DNA of 43,359 bases, taken from NCBI GenBank assembly GCA_905479835.1, contig CAJQNZ010000024.1, forward strand, positions 1 to 43,359. The letters are read 5' to 3'. Of this stretch, positions 33,587 to 42,894 are shown piece after piece. How positions within the stretch are numbered: the first letter of the stretch is position 1; the number at the start of each line of letters is the position of its first letter. A program made the position numbers and the translations under genes. This DNA is from an uncultured Flavobacteriaceae bacterium (lineage in GTDB: Bacteria; Bacteroidota; Bacteroidia; Flavobacteriales; Flavobacteriaceae). Under the pieces are notes generated by a model. It was not told the origin of the DNA, did not search any database, and worked only from the letters and a program-made list of their open reading frames with translations.

Positions 33587-36445
33587 ATGAAACAGTTAAT
33601 TAAAAATGTAAAGCAAGTTTTAATGCTGCTTATGGTTATATCAATTATAGGATGTGACGATGATCAAATTACTTTACCAGAAATAGTTGCAGAGTATACT
33701 TATACTATTGCAACTGATAACTCAGGTATTGTTACATTCATAAATACATCTGAAAATGCTACAAGTTATGAATGGGATTTTGGTGATGGAATTTCTTCTG
33801 ATTTAAATAATCCAATTCATCAATTTACTCAAAGTGGTGAATATACAGTTGTAATTACTGCAATAAATATTGCAGGAGCAACAACTACTTTTGAAAGTAT
33901 CATAACAATCATTATTTTAGATCCAGCTTCATTGCCATTAAATTTTGATGATGATAATGTTAAATATGATGATGTTAATGTTTTCGGAGGAGTATCTTTT
34001 ACAGTGGTAGAAAATCCAGATGTATCAGGATCAAATAACACTGCTTCTGGTGTTGGTTCTATTACCAATATAGGTGGTCAATATGAAGGTTTCTCTTTTG
34101 AATTAGGAGAAATTATAGATCTAACAACTGATCAATCTATAATTTTTGATTTTTGGTCAGATGTACCTGTAGATGTCTTAGTTAAACTAGAAAATCCAGA
34201 TGGTTCTTTTACTGAAACAATAGCATCTCATGGTGGAAATGGATGGGAAGAACTTATATTCACATTTAATTCATCAGCTACTTATTCAATATTAACAATT
34301 TTTGTTGATGGACCAGGAACGACCGCTGGTACTTTTTATATTGATAACATAAATCAATCTGTAACAGTTGATTTAACGCTACCTATCATAACTTTGATAG
34401 GAGATGCAACAATAAATCTTGCCTTAGGAGATACGTATACTGAACAAGGAGCAACAGCTACTGATGATTTGGATGGTGACATTTCAGGTAGCATAGTTAT
34501 TGCTGGTGATACAGTTGATACAGTTGCAGAAGGAACTTTTATAATAACTTATAATGTTACTGATTCAGGTGGCAATGCAGCAATAGAAGTAACAAGAACA
34601 GTAAATGTTACTATTACAGATATTACTGCTCCAACAATTACTTTAACTGGAGATGCAACAATTAACCTTATAATAGGTGATACATATACAGAACAAGGAG
34701 CAACAGCTTCAGATAATATAGATGGAGATATTTCTTCTGATATCGTTATTGCAGGAGCAACTGTTGATACAAATACAGCAGGAACCTATATTATTACTTA
34801 CAATGTGACTGATGCAGCGGGTAATGCGGCAACAGAAGTTACAAGAACAATTATTGTTGCAGCAGCTCCTGCTGCTTTTGATGACGGTTTATTAACAAAT
34901 GGAGATTTTGAAAACGGAGCAGAAGCTTGGACTGGAAATGCAACTAATGTTTTGACTGAAGGAGGAAACTCTTATAACTTTGCAGATGTTGCAGTAGCGG
35001 GAAATCCTTGGGAAGCAAATTTAAGTCAAGTAGTTGAAATAATTCAAGGTAAGAATTATAAATTGACTTTCGATGCATCTTCTAATGGATCACGTACAAT
35101 GCTTGCGGGAATTGGACTGAATCAAGATCCTTGGACCAATGTTGTTGAAACAGTTAATTTAACGACAACAACTCAAACTTTTACTTATAATTTTTCATCA
35201 GCAGATTTTGGTGGTGTAAATAGCCGTGTTTTATTTGATTTAGGAGCAGATTCAGGGGTTGTAGTAATAGATAATGTTTCTTTATTCTGTTTAGACTGTG
35301 GAACAGGTGGGGGTACAGGTGGAGGAACTGGTACTGGTGCTGAAGGTGATTTAACTGCCAATGGAGGTTTTGAAACAGGGGATGTTTCTGATTGGACATT
35401 ATTCGTAGATAATCCTGGTGCTACTTTTACTGCTACTGACTCAGCTGCAGCATGTGGAACTTTCTCTGGAAATCTAATGTCTGATTTCGCTTCAGGAACT
35501 GGAGGAGCAGTTGATGCTGTTGTAAAACAAGCTAATATTGGTATTGGAACAATAACACCTAACACTCAAGTGACTATTTCATTTGATATTCGTGGTTCTG
35601 TTACAGATGGAGGCGTGTTTTTTGCAGAATTCTTTTCTGAATTAAGTGGAGGAGGAACATCTAAAGCCGAAATTTTGAGTGGAGGACCACTTTCTTTAAC
35701 CGATAACTGGACACATTATAGCTTCACAACTACTACAGGTTCAGATGTAAGTGGTGGAATAACTTTACAAATGAAAACTTCATGTGGTCCAGTTGCTGGA
35801 TGTGTAGTTGATGCATTTTTCGACAATGTATTTGTTGGTATAGGTGCTACAGGAGGTATTAATGGAACTATAGATTGTACAACTACTGGTGGAGGAACTG
35901 GTGGCGGAACTGGAGGAACTGGAGGAACTGGAACTGGTGATGAAATGGGTGTAAATGGTGATTTTGAAACAGGAGATGTTTCTGATTGGACAACATTTGT
36001 TGATGCAGTAGGAGCTTCTTTTACAGCTAGTAGTACAAACCCAAGTTCTGGTTCTTTTTCTGGTAATTTAGTTGCTGATTTTGCTTCAGGAACTGGAGGT
36101 GCAGTTGATGCTGTAGTTAAACAAGCCAATCTAGGTGCTGGAGGTACAGCGCTTGCAAATACTGAATATGTTATTGCTTTCGATTTACGTGGTTCTGCTT
36201 CAGATGGAGGTGTATTCTTTGTAGAATTTTTCTCTGAGTTATCTGGTGGAGGTACTTCAAAGGCTGAAATTATAACAGGAGGACCACATCCATTAACAGA
36301 TAATTGGACTTCCTATAGTTATACAGTAACTACCGGTCCTGATGTAAGCGGCGGAATTACACTTCAATTAAAATCATCTTGTGGCCCAGTTGCTGGATGT
36401 TTGGTTGATGTGTTTTTTGATAATGTTTCTATAAAACTTAAATAA
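33587..36445 (+). CDS. Large multi-domain carbohydrate-binding lipoprotein (PKD, Ig-like, CBMs)
   Basis: The 952-aa protein has an SPII signal (VISIIGC) followed by DDDQ, a strong surface-export pattern. Domain order: PKD (about 38-108, 'SYEWDFGDGISS'), a jelly-roll segment (115-262), two DUF5011-type Ig-like repeats (263-345 and 346-425, each with 'DTYTEQGATA-D--DGDIS'), a CBM4/9-like module (435-570), and two near-identical CBM modules (about 588-770 and 788-952) joined by Gly/Thr linkers. No catalytic residues are recognised, so it probably binds and holds glucan at the surface. It starts 15 bases after the GH16 stop and is followed by a long hairpin. Confidence 0.83.
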   Translation: MKQLIKNVKQVLMLLMVISIIGCDDDQITLPEIVAEYTYTIATDNSGIVTFINTSENATSYEWDFGDGISSDLNNPIHQFTQSGEYTVVITAINIAGATTTFESIITIIILDPASLPLNFDDDNVKYDDVNVFGGVSFTVVENPDVSGSNNTASGVGSITNIGGQYEGFSFELGEIIDLTTDQSIIFDFWSDVPVDVLVKLENPDGSFTETIASHGGNGWEELIFTFNSSATYSILTIFVDGPGTTAGTFYIDNINQSVTVDLTLPIITLIGDATINLALGDTYTEQGATATDDLDGDISGSIVIAGDTVDTVAEGTFIITYNVTDSGGNAAIEVTRTVNVTITDITAPTITLTGDATINLIIGDTYTEQGATASDNIDGDISSDIVIAGATVDTNTAGTYIITYNVTDAAGNAATEVTRTIIVAAAPAAFDDGLLTNGDFENGAEAWTGNATNVLTEGGNSYNFADVAVAGNPWEANLSQVVEIIQGKNYKLTFDASSNGSRTMLAGIGLNQDPWTNVVETVNLTTTTQTFTYNFSSADFGGVNSRVLFDLGADSGVVVIDNVSLFCLDCGTGGGTGGGTGTGAEGDLTANGGFETGDVSDWTLFVDNPGATFTATDSAAACGTFSGNLMSDFASGTGGAVDAVVKQANIGIGTITPNTQVTISFDIRGSVTDGGVFFAEFFSELSGGGTSKAEILSGGPLSLTDNWTHYSFTTTTGSDVSGGITLQMKTSCGPVAGCVVDAFFDNVFVGIGATGGINGTIDCTTTGGGTGGGTGGTGGTGTGDEMGVNGDFETGDVSDWTTFVDAVGASFTASSTNPSSGSFSGNLVADFASGTGGAVDAVVKQANLGAGGTALANTEYVIAFDLRGSASDGGVFFVEFFSELSGGGTSKAEIITGGPHPLTDNWTSYSYTVTTGPDVSGGITLQLKSSCGPVAGCLVDVFFDNVSIKLK
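34375..34860 (+). repeat. Tandem DUF5011/Ig-like repeat units
   Basis: Two consecutive units (starting near 34375 and 34627) encode the same pattern 'P-ITL-GDATINL--GDTYTEQGATA', about 84 aa each. They show clear DNA-level similarity and are likely to act as a stalk. Confidence 0.75.
35350..36440 (+). repeat. Duplicated carbohydrate-binding module
   Basis: Units at about 35350-35860 and 35950-36440 encode the same domain, for example 'GFETGDVSDWT' and 'DFETGDVSDWT', and 'FFSELSGGGTSKAEI' in both. Between and before them are Gly/Thr-rich linkers (about 35300-35345 and 35885-35940) of short GGNACN repeats. High DNA similarity suggests a recent duplication. Confidence 0.85.
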
Positions 36446-36477
36446 TATATCAAACTATTTTATAAACAATAATTTAA

Positions 36478-36516
36478 AAATTTAGTACGGTCTTAACTCA
36501 AGACCGTACTAAATTT
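36478..36516 (+). terminator. Long perfect hairpin between the CBM and phosphorylase genes
   Basis: There is a 17-bp perfect stem (36478-36494 with 36500-36516) around a 5-nt loop. The U run after it is short (ATTTATTA is all that can be seen), so it could end most transcription or act as an RNA-processing and stability element. It splits the PUL into a surface-protein half and a periplasm/cytosol half. Confidence 0.6.
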
Positions 36517-36608
36517 ATTAAAATGAAATATTACTTAAGGCTCAAACAATTATAACTAACCTAATATAGATCTCTTTTAAAATAGTTAAGAGATAACGAA
36601 ACATAAAT

Positions 36609-39600
36609 ATGAGTAAAAATCCCATATATTTAGGAAGCAACATAGCTTCATTTGAAGAGAATGAGATCAAAGGAGAATTAATATCTTTTGAAAACGAAAT
36701 CTATTATAAAATATCAAATTTCGATCAAATGAGACCCTTTTTTATAAGTCTCATTAGTAATTCCAATCACTGGATGTTTATCTCAAGTAACGGTGGTTTA
36801 TCTGCAGGTAGAAAAAATGCTGAAAACTCGTTATTTCCTTATTATACTGATGATAAAATAACTGAATCTGCTGATATAACTGGAAGTAAAACAATCCTTC
36901 AAGTTCATAAAGATGATAAAATTTTCTTATGGGAACCTTTTTCTGATAAATATCAAGGTGTTTATTCAATAAAAAGAAATATTTATAAAAATAGGTATGG
37001 AAATAAACTAGTTTTTGAAGAAATCAATGAAGATCTAGGAATCACTTATAAATACCATTGGAATTCAAGTAACCAATTTGGATTTGTAAAAAAATCAGAA
37101 TTGATTAATAACAATAATTCTAATATTTCTGTAACTGTTTTAGATGGTTTACAGAATATTCTTCCTTATGGTGTAGGAGAAGATCTTCAAAAAGCTTCTA
37201 GTAATTTAGTAGATGCATACAAGAAAAGCGAATTAGAACAAGATACAGGATTAGGAATATTTGCCTTAAGTGCTATAATTGTTGATAAGGCGGAACCTAG
37301 TGAAGCACTAAAATCTAATATTGTATGGTCATTGGGAATTGAGAATCCTACCTACTTAATTTCTTCACTACAACTTAATAATTTTAGAAAAGGGAAAGAA
37401 ATTCATCAAGAAATCGATATTAAAGCAGAAAAAGGAGCCTATTTTGTTTCTGCAGATCTTCACTTAAAAACTCAAGAAACTAAGAGTTGGATGTTGATCG
37501 CAAATGTCAATCAAGATATGAATGACATTATCAATATTTCAGAAAAAATAAAAAATGAAACTTCTTTAGACCTTATTGTTCAGGAAGATATTGAAGCAGG
37601 TACAAAACATTTATTAGAACTAGCAGGAGCGTCAGATGCAATGCAATTAAGTACTAATAGACTGCGTAACACAAGACATTTTGCTAATACTCTTTTCAAT
37701 ATTATGAGAGGTGGAATTTTTGATGATAATTATAACATTGAAAAAGATGACTTTACTAAATATATTGCAAACGCAAACAAAAAAGTATTTAAGAAAAAAG
37801 GAGCCATATTAGCAAAACTACCAGCAGTTTTTAATTTAAAAGTAATTAAAGAAATTGCCGAAAAAGATGATGATAAAAATTTCAAGCGACTATGCTTTGA
37901 ATATTTACCATTAAAATTCAGTAGAAGACATGGAGATCCAAGTAGACCTTGGAATAAATTTTCTATAAATACGCGTAGTGAAGTTGACGACTCTAAAATT
38001 CTTGATTATGAAGGAAATTGGAGAGATATATTCCAAAATTGGGAAGCATTGGCTCATTCATATCCCGAGTTTATTGAAGGTATGATCCATAAGTTTTTGA
38101 ATGCCTCAACTTTCGATGGATACAATCCATATAGAGTAACTAAAGGTGGTTTTGACTGGGAAACTGTAGAAGAAGACAATCCATGGTCATACATTGGATA
38201 TTGGGGAGATCATCAAATTATTTACTTACTTAAATTCTTAGAATTTATAGAAGATCATTATCCTAACAAATTAGCGAGTTATTTTAATAAAGATATTTTT
38301 GTTTATGCGAATGTACCATACAAGATTAAAAGTTATGAAGATATTCTTGTAAATCCAAAAGACACTATTGAGTTTGATGTAGAATTGGACGAAAGAATAC
38401 GTCAAAAAAGAACTGAACTAGGAGTTGACGGAGCATTATTAAGAGATGAGAATTACTTTATTCATAAAGTGAATTTGGTTGAAAAGTTATTAGCAACTGT
38501 TCTTGCAAAAATTTCAAACTTTATTCCAGAAGCAGGAATTTGGTTGAATACCCAAAGACCTGAATGGAATGATGCAAATAATGCATTGGTAGGTAATGGA
38601 GTCTCAATGGTTACTTTATATTACTTAAGACGTTTTTTAAATTTCTTTGAAGATATTGTAATAAAAATGCCTGAAGATGATCGTTCAATATCTGTAGAAT
38701 TAGCGAACTTTTTTAATGAAGTATTAGCAACTTTTAATTCTAACAAACATATTCTTGACGGTAAAGTTTCAGATAAAGATAGAAAAACTGTTGTTGATGG
38801 TTTAGGAAAAGCAGGAAGTAAGTATCGAAATTATATTTATGAAAATGGATTTACAAGCGATAAAGGTGTTATAACGAAGAATGATTTATTAGAATTTTTT
38901 GAAGTTTCTAAAGCGTATTTAGAACATACAATTAATGCAAATAAACGAGAAGATAATTTATTTCATTCTTACAATTTAATGACAGTTGAGAGCGATTCTG
39001 AAATTTCTATTTCATATTTGCCTGAAATGCTGGAAGGTCAAGTAGCAGTTTTAAGTTCTGGTTATATTTCTGGTGAATCATCATTGGAATTATTAGACGC
39101 ACTAAGAAGTAGTTCGCTTTTCAGACCAGATCAATACAGTTATATTTTATATCCAAATAAAGAATTAGCTCGATTTATAGATAAAAACAACATACCATCC
39201 GAGGCTATAGATAAATCTAAATTATTACAGCAACTTTTAAAAGAAGGAAACAATCAAATTATCCAAAAAGATACTTTAGGAAACTATCATTTTAATGGAA
39301 ATTTTAACAATGCTGCAAGTTTAAAAGAAGCATTGTCAATTTTGCCAAAAGAAAAATATGAGTCTCTTGTTAAAAACGATAAACCCTTATTACTAGAAGT
39401 ATTTGAAGAAATGTTTGATCATAAATCATTTACTGGTCGTTCAGGAACATTCTTTGGCTATGAAGGTTTAGGTTCAATCTACTGGCACATGGTTTCAAAA
39501 CTTTTATTAAGCGTACAAGAAACGTGTCTTCTTGCGATTGCTAATAATGAAAGTGAAGTTGTTATCGGAAAATTGTTAGATCATTATTATGAAATAAATG

Positions 39601-40070
39601 AAGGGATAGGAGTACATAAATCACCTGAATTGTATGGAGCTTTCCCAACAGACCCTTATTCTCATACACCTGCAGGAAAAGGTGCTCAGCAACCAGGAAT
39701 GACAGGGCAAGTAAAAGAAGATATTTTAAGTAGGTTTGGAGAATTAGGTGTTTTTGTGAAAAATGGGTTACTTCAATTCAATCCTAGATTATTAAGAGGA
39801 CAAGAATTTATAAAAACTACAAGAACATTTACATATACTGCCTTGAGCAAAGAAGTAAAAGCAATTGAATTGGAAAAAGAATCGATGTGCTTTACTTATT
39901 GTCAGATCCCTGTTATATATAATCTTTCTGATCATAATGGAGTAAAAGTCATTATGATTGATGGAAATATCAATGAGTTTGAAAATTTAAACCTTGATCA
40001 AGAAACAAGTAAAAAGGTATTTGAAAGAACAGGAGAAATTGATCAAATTATAGTTTCATTAAAAAAATAA
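36609..40070 (+). CDS. GH149-like beta-1,3-glucan phosphorylase
   Basis: The 1153-aa protein has no signal peptide, so it is cytosolic. It has an N-terminal beta-sandwich (about 1-320), then an alpha/alpha-barrel-type region with 'DYEGNWRDIFQNWEAL', 'DGYNPYRVTKGGFDWE', 'IGYWGDHQIIYLLKF' and a C-terminal 'FGYEGLGSIYWHM' and 'HTPAGKGAQQPGMTGQVKEDIL'. The size, order and PUL context match GH149, the family of beta-1,3-glucan phosphorylases; Asp534 in 'GYWGDHQ' is a candidate general acid by analogy with GH94-like enzymes. The reaction would be beta-1,3-oligoglucan plus phosphate giving glucose-1-phosphate. GH161 or another GH94-like family is the main alternative. The promoter must lie in the 163 bases upstream, after the hairpin. 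Confidence 0.72.
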   Translation: MSKNPIYLGSNIASFEENEIKGELISFENEIYYKISNFDQMRPFFISLISNSNHWMFISSNGGLSAGRKNAENSLFPYYTDDKITESADITGSKTILQVHKDDKIFLWEPFSDKYQGVYSIKRNIYKNRYGNKLVFEEINEDLGITYKYHWNSSNQFGFVKKSELINNNNSNISVTVLDGLQNILPYGVGEDLQKASSNLVDAYKKSELEQDTGLGIFALSAIIVDKAEPSEALKSNIVWSLGIENPTYLISSLQLNNFRKGKEIHQEIDIKAEKGAYFVSADLHLKTQETKSWMLIANVNQDMNDIINISEKIKNETSLDLIVQEDIEAGTKHLLELAGASDAMQLSTNRLRNTRHFANTLFNIMRGGIFDDNYNIEKDDFTKYIANANKKVFKKKGAILAKLPAVFNLKVIKEIAEKDDDKNFKRLCFEYLPLKFSRRHGDPSRPWNKFSINTRSEVDDSKILDYEGNWRDIFQNWEALAHSYPEFIEGMIHKFLNASTFDGYNPYRVTKGGFDWETVEEDNPWSYIGYWGDHQIIYLLKFLEFIEDHYPNKLASYFNKDIFVYANVPYKIKSYEDILVNPKDTIEFDVELDERIRQKRTELGVDGALLRDENYFIHKVNLVEKLLATVLAKISNFIPEAGIWLNTQRPEWNDANNALVGNGVSMVTLYYLRRFLNFFEDIVIKMPEDDRSISVELANFFNEVLATFNSNKHILDGKVSDKDRKTVVDGLGKAGSKYRNYIYENGFTSDKGVITKNDLLEFFEVSKAYLEHTINANKREDNLFHSYNLMTVESDSEISISYLPEMLEGQVAVLSSGYISGESSLELLDALRSSSLFRPDQYSYILYPNKELARFIDKNNIPSEAIDKSKLLQQLLKEGNNQIIQKDTLGNYHFNGNFNNAASLKEALSILPKEKYESLVKNDKPLLLEVFEEMFDHKSFTGRSGTFFGYEGLGSIYWHMVSKLLLSVQETCLLAIANNESEVVIGKLLDHYYEINEGIGVHKSPELYGAFPTDPYSHTPAGKGAQQPGMTGQVKEDILSRFGELGVFVKNGLLQFNPRLLRGQEFIKTTRTFTYTALSKEVKAIELEKESMCFTYCQIPVIYNLSDHNGVKVIMIDGNINEFENLNLDQETSKKVFERTGEIDQIIVSLKK

Positions 40071-40078
40071 GTTTTGGC

Positions 40079-41350
40079 ATGATAAAATATTTGAAAATAA
40101 TTGGTTGCTTTTTATCAGTACTACTTGTATTTTCATGTAAAAATACTGCTAAAATAGAAAGCCAAAAAAGTGTGGAAAAAGAAGTAGGTTTAAGCGCAAA
40201 GGAAATTTTGGGTAATCCAAAATATTTAGCAATGTCTTATGGAGGATATAGAGATAAAGATCACAATATAGAACCTACTTTGGCCGAACTCAAGGAGGAT
40301 ATGAAACTTCTAGCAGCAATGGGAGTAAAAATCATTAGAACTTATAAAGTTCATAAGCCACAAGCAGAAAATGTATTAAAGGCAATCACTGAACTGAAAA
40401 AAGAAGATCCTGATTTTGAAATGTATGTGATGCTAGGAGCATGGATAGACTGTAAAAACGCATTTACTGATAAGCCAAGATTGCATAATGTTGAAAGTGA
40501 GGCCAACATCCCACAGATGGAAAAAGCAATTTCTTTAGCCAATCAGTATCCAGATATCGTAAAGATAATAGCTGTAGGAAACGAGGCCATGGTTAAATGG
40601 GCTGAATCTTATTATGTAGAACCTTGGATAATTTTAAAATGGGTAAACCATCTACAAAACTTAAAAAAAGAAGGAAAACTTTCTAAAGATTTATGGATAA
40701 CAAGTTCCGATAACTTTGCTTCTTGGGGAGGTGGAGGTCCTGAGTACCATATAGAAGATTTAAATCAATTGATTCTTGCAGTAGATTTTATTTCTATGCA
40801 TACTTATCCTATGCATGATACTCATTATCAGCCAGAATTTTGGAAAAAACCTTTTGCTAATAAAGAGTTAACTGATTTGGAGAAAATCGAAGAATCTATG
40901 TTAAGATCAAAAAAATATGCTCAAATGCAGTTCTCAAATGTTAAGAAATATATGAAGAGCCTTGGAGTAGATAAACCTATTCATATTGGTGAAACCGGTT
41001 GGGCAAGTTTTTCTTCAGGATTTTATGGTTCTGACGGATCTAAAGCATGCGATGAGTATAAAGAAGCTCTTTATTATAAGCATATGCGTGATTGGACAAA
41101 TAAAGAAGGGATGTCTTGTTTTTATTTCGAAGGGTTTGATGAACCATGGAAAGGTGGTGAAAATGATGGTAATTCTGAAAAACATTTTGGATTATTTACA
41201 GTAGATGGAAAAGCAAAATATGCTCTTTGGGATGAAGTTGATCAAGGAATTTTTAAAGGATTAACCAGAAATGGAAATCCTATTACAAAAACCTATAATG
41301 GTGATATGGAAGCATTGATGAAAGATGTTGAAGTTCCTTCAACAAATTAG
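40079..41350 (+). CDS. GH17 family beta-1,3-glucanase lipoprotein
   Basis: The 423-aa protein begins 8 bases after the phosphorylase stop. The lipoprotein signal ends 'LLVFSC'; the residues after it (KNTAKIES) are not acidic, so a periplasmic-facing anchor is likely. The GH17 TIM barrel is marked by the acid/base E169 in 'AVGNEAM' and the nucleophile E305 in 'HIGETGW', the classical GH17 pair, plus 'GVKIIRTY' at strand 2 and 'DFISMHTYP'. It should cleave beta-1,3-glucan oligosaccharides. Bacterial GH17 enzymes can act as exo- or endo-glucanases; the mode cannot be told here. Confidence 0.92.
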   Translation: MIKYLKIIGCFLSVLLVFSCKNTAKIESQKSVEKEVGLSAKEILGNPKYLAMSYGGYRDKDHNIEPTLAELKEDMKLLAAMGVKIIRTYKVHKPQAENVLKAITELKKEDPDFEMYVMLGAWIDCKNAFTDKPRLHNVESEANIPQMEKAISLANQYPDIVKIIAVGNEAMVKWAESYYVEPWIILKWVNHLQNLKKEGKLSKDLWITSSDNFASWGGGGPEYHIEDLNQLILAVDFISMHTYPMHDTHYQPEFWKKPFANKELTDLEKIEESMLRSKKYAQMQFSNVKKYMKSLGVDKPIHIGETGWASFSSGFYGSDGSKACDEYKEALYYKHMRDWTNKEGMSCFYFEGFDEPWKGGENDGNSEKHFGLFTVDGKAKYALWDEVDQGIFKGLTRNGNPITKTYNGDMEALMKDVEVPSTN

Positions 41351-41374
41351 GAAAAACCAACCAAATAAAAGTAA

Positions 41375-42862
41375 ATGAAAATATTCAAATATATTTTACC
41401 TGTTTTTTTAGTTTTTATGATAATGAGTTGTACTAAAAATCAAGACCAATTAAATGTTGAAGTTTATGAAACATCAGCCAGTGGAAACCAACTTACGAGA
41501 ATTACTGAATTTCCTTCTGAAAAAAAAACAGTTACTATAAAGTTACTTCCTGATGAAAAATTTCAAACGATTACAGGTTTTGGAGGATCATTTACAGAAT
41601 CATCAGCATCACTATTAAATAGATTGAGCAAAGAAAAACGAGATAAAATAATTGAAGCATATTTTGGTGAAAGCGGTGCAAAATATTCTTTGACGAGAAC
41701 ACACATGAACTCTTGTGACTTTTCTTTAAGTCAATACTCTTATTCACCAGTTGTAAATGACATGGAATTAAAGCATTTTTCTATTGATGAAGATAGAGAT
41801 GATATTATTCCTATGATTAAAGATGCAATGGCTGTTTCTAAAGACGGTTTCAAAATTCTCTCTTCACCATGGACAGCAGTTCCTTGGATGAAAGATAACA
41901 ATAAATGGGTAGGCGGAAAATTGCTACCAAAATATTATGATACATGGGCGTTGTTTTTCTCAAAATATGCTACTGCATATAAAAATGAAGGAATAGATAT
42001 TTGGGGTTTTACCGTTGAAAATGAGCCATTAGGAAACGGAAATAATTGGGAAAGCATGCATTATACTCCAGATGAAATGACCAATTTTGTTCAACATCAT
42101 TTAGGGCCAAAATTAGAATTAGATGGACATGATGTAAAGATTTTGGGTTATGATCAGAATAGAGAGCATTTACCAGAATGGATAGATTCACAGTATAAAA
42201 ATGAGGAAGCATCAAGATATTTTGACGGTACAGCAGTTCATTGGTATGCAAGTACCTATGATTATTTTCCAGAAGAATTGCAATATGCTCATAATAAAGC
42301 ACCAGATAAATATTTAATTCAATCAGAGGCTTGCGTTGATTCAGAGATACCGAAATGGAAAGATGATGCTTGGTATTGGAAAAAAGAAGCCACAGATTGG
42401 GGTTGGGATTGGGCACCAGAAAAAGACAAGAAATTTCATCCGAAGTATGCACCAGTAAATCGTTACGCAAGGGATATTATAGGATGTATGAACAATTGGG
42501 TTGATGGATGGATAGATTGGAATATGGTCTTGGATACTCAGGGAGGGCCAAACTGGTTTAAAAACTGGTGCGTAGCACCTGTAATCGTTGATCCAGAAAA
42601 AGACGAGGTATATTTCACACCTATTTATTATACATTATCTCATTTTAGTAGATTTATTAGACCAGAAGCACTAGTTATAGGTATAGAAAATTCAGATAAA
42701 GATTTAATGGTTACTGCTGCTGAAAACCTTGATGGATCTATTGTAGTTGTTTTATTTAATGAAGGTAAAGAAGAAAAAAATATAAATATAGAATTAAGCG
42801 GAAAATCTATTGATATTAAAATAAGCGGACAAGCAATACAGACTATTGTTATTTCTAACTAA
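41375..42862 (+). CDS. GH30 family beta-glucosidase / beta-1,6-glucanase lipoprotein
   Basis: The 495-aa protein has a lipoprotein signal ending 'FMIMSC', then TKNQD, not an acidic export tag. The GH30 TIM barrel with its side beta domain shows 'GFGGSFTESSA' at the start, the acid/base E217 in 'TVENEP' and the nucleophile E318 in 'LIQSEA'. The C-terminal beta strands 'AENLDGSIVVVLFNE' are typical. In laminarin PULs, GH30 enzymes cut the beta-1,6 branches; the subfamily (GH30_1 or GH30_3) cannot be fixed from reading alone. Its stop codon lies inside a CTAA repeat tract. Confidence 0.93.
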   Translation: MKIFKYILPVFLVFMIMSCTKNQDQLNVEVYETSASGNQLTRITEFPSEKKTVTIKLLPDEKFQTITGFGGSFTESSASLLNRLSKEKRDKIIEAYFGESGAKYSLTRTHMNSCDFSLSQYSYSPVVNDMELKHFSIDEDRDDIIPMIKDAMAVSKDGFKILSSPWTAVPWMKDNNKWVGGKLLPKYYDTWALFFSKYATAYKNEGIDIWGFTVENEPLGNGNNWESMHYTPDEMTNFVQHHLGPKLELDGHDVKILGYDQNREHLPEWIDSQYKNEEASRYFDGTAVHWYASTYDYFPEELQYAHNKAPDKYLIQSEACVDSEIPKWKDDAWYWKKEATDWGWDWAPEKDKKFHPKYAPVNRYARDIIGCMNNWVDGWIDWNMVLDTQGGPNWFKNWCVAPVIVDPEKDEVYFTPIYYTLSHFSRFIRPEALVIGIENSDKDLMVTAAENLDGSIVVVLFNEGKEEKNINIELSGKSIDIKISGQAIQTIVISN

Positions 42863-42882
42863 CTAACTAACTAACTAACTAA
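42855..42882 (+). repeat. Tetranucleotide tract (CTAA)7
   Basis: Seven perfect copies of CTAA begin in the last codons of the GH30 gene and run into the gap before the MFS gene. The GH30 stop TAA (42860-42862) is in the second copy, and the tract carries stops in several registers. Copy-number change would alter only the spacing to the next gene, 12 bases further on. Confidence 0.95.
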
Positions 42883-42894
42883 AATCATATACAT

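Noticed and set aside
35185-35565. Antisense open frames rich in Pro and Val (35185-35565, 35716-36129, both minus)
   Set aside because: They are the complement of the Gly/Thr-rich linkers and repeated CBM units of the large lipoprotein; the sense frame has domains and a signal peptide.
42009-42470. A 153-aa open frame antisense to the GH30 gene
   Set aside because: No domain or start-site support, and it runs opposite to a gene with complete catalytic motifs.
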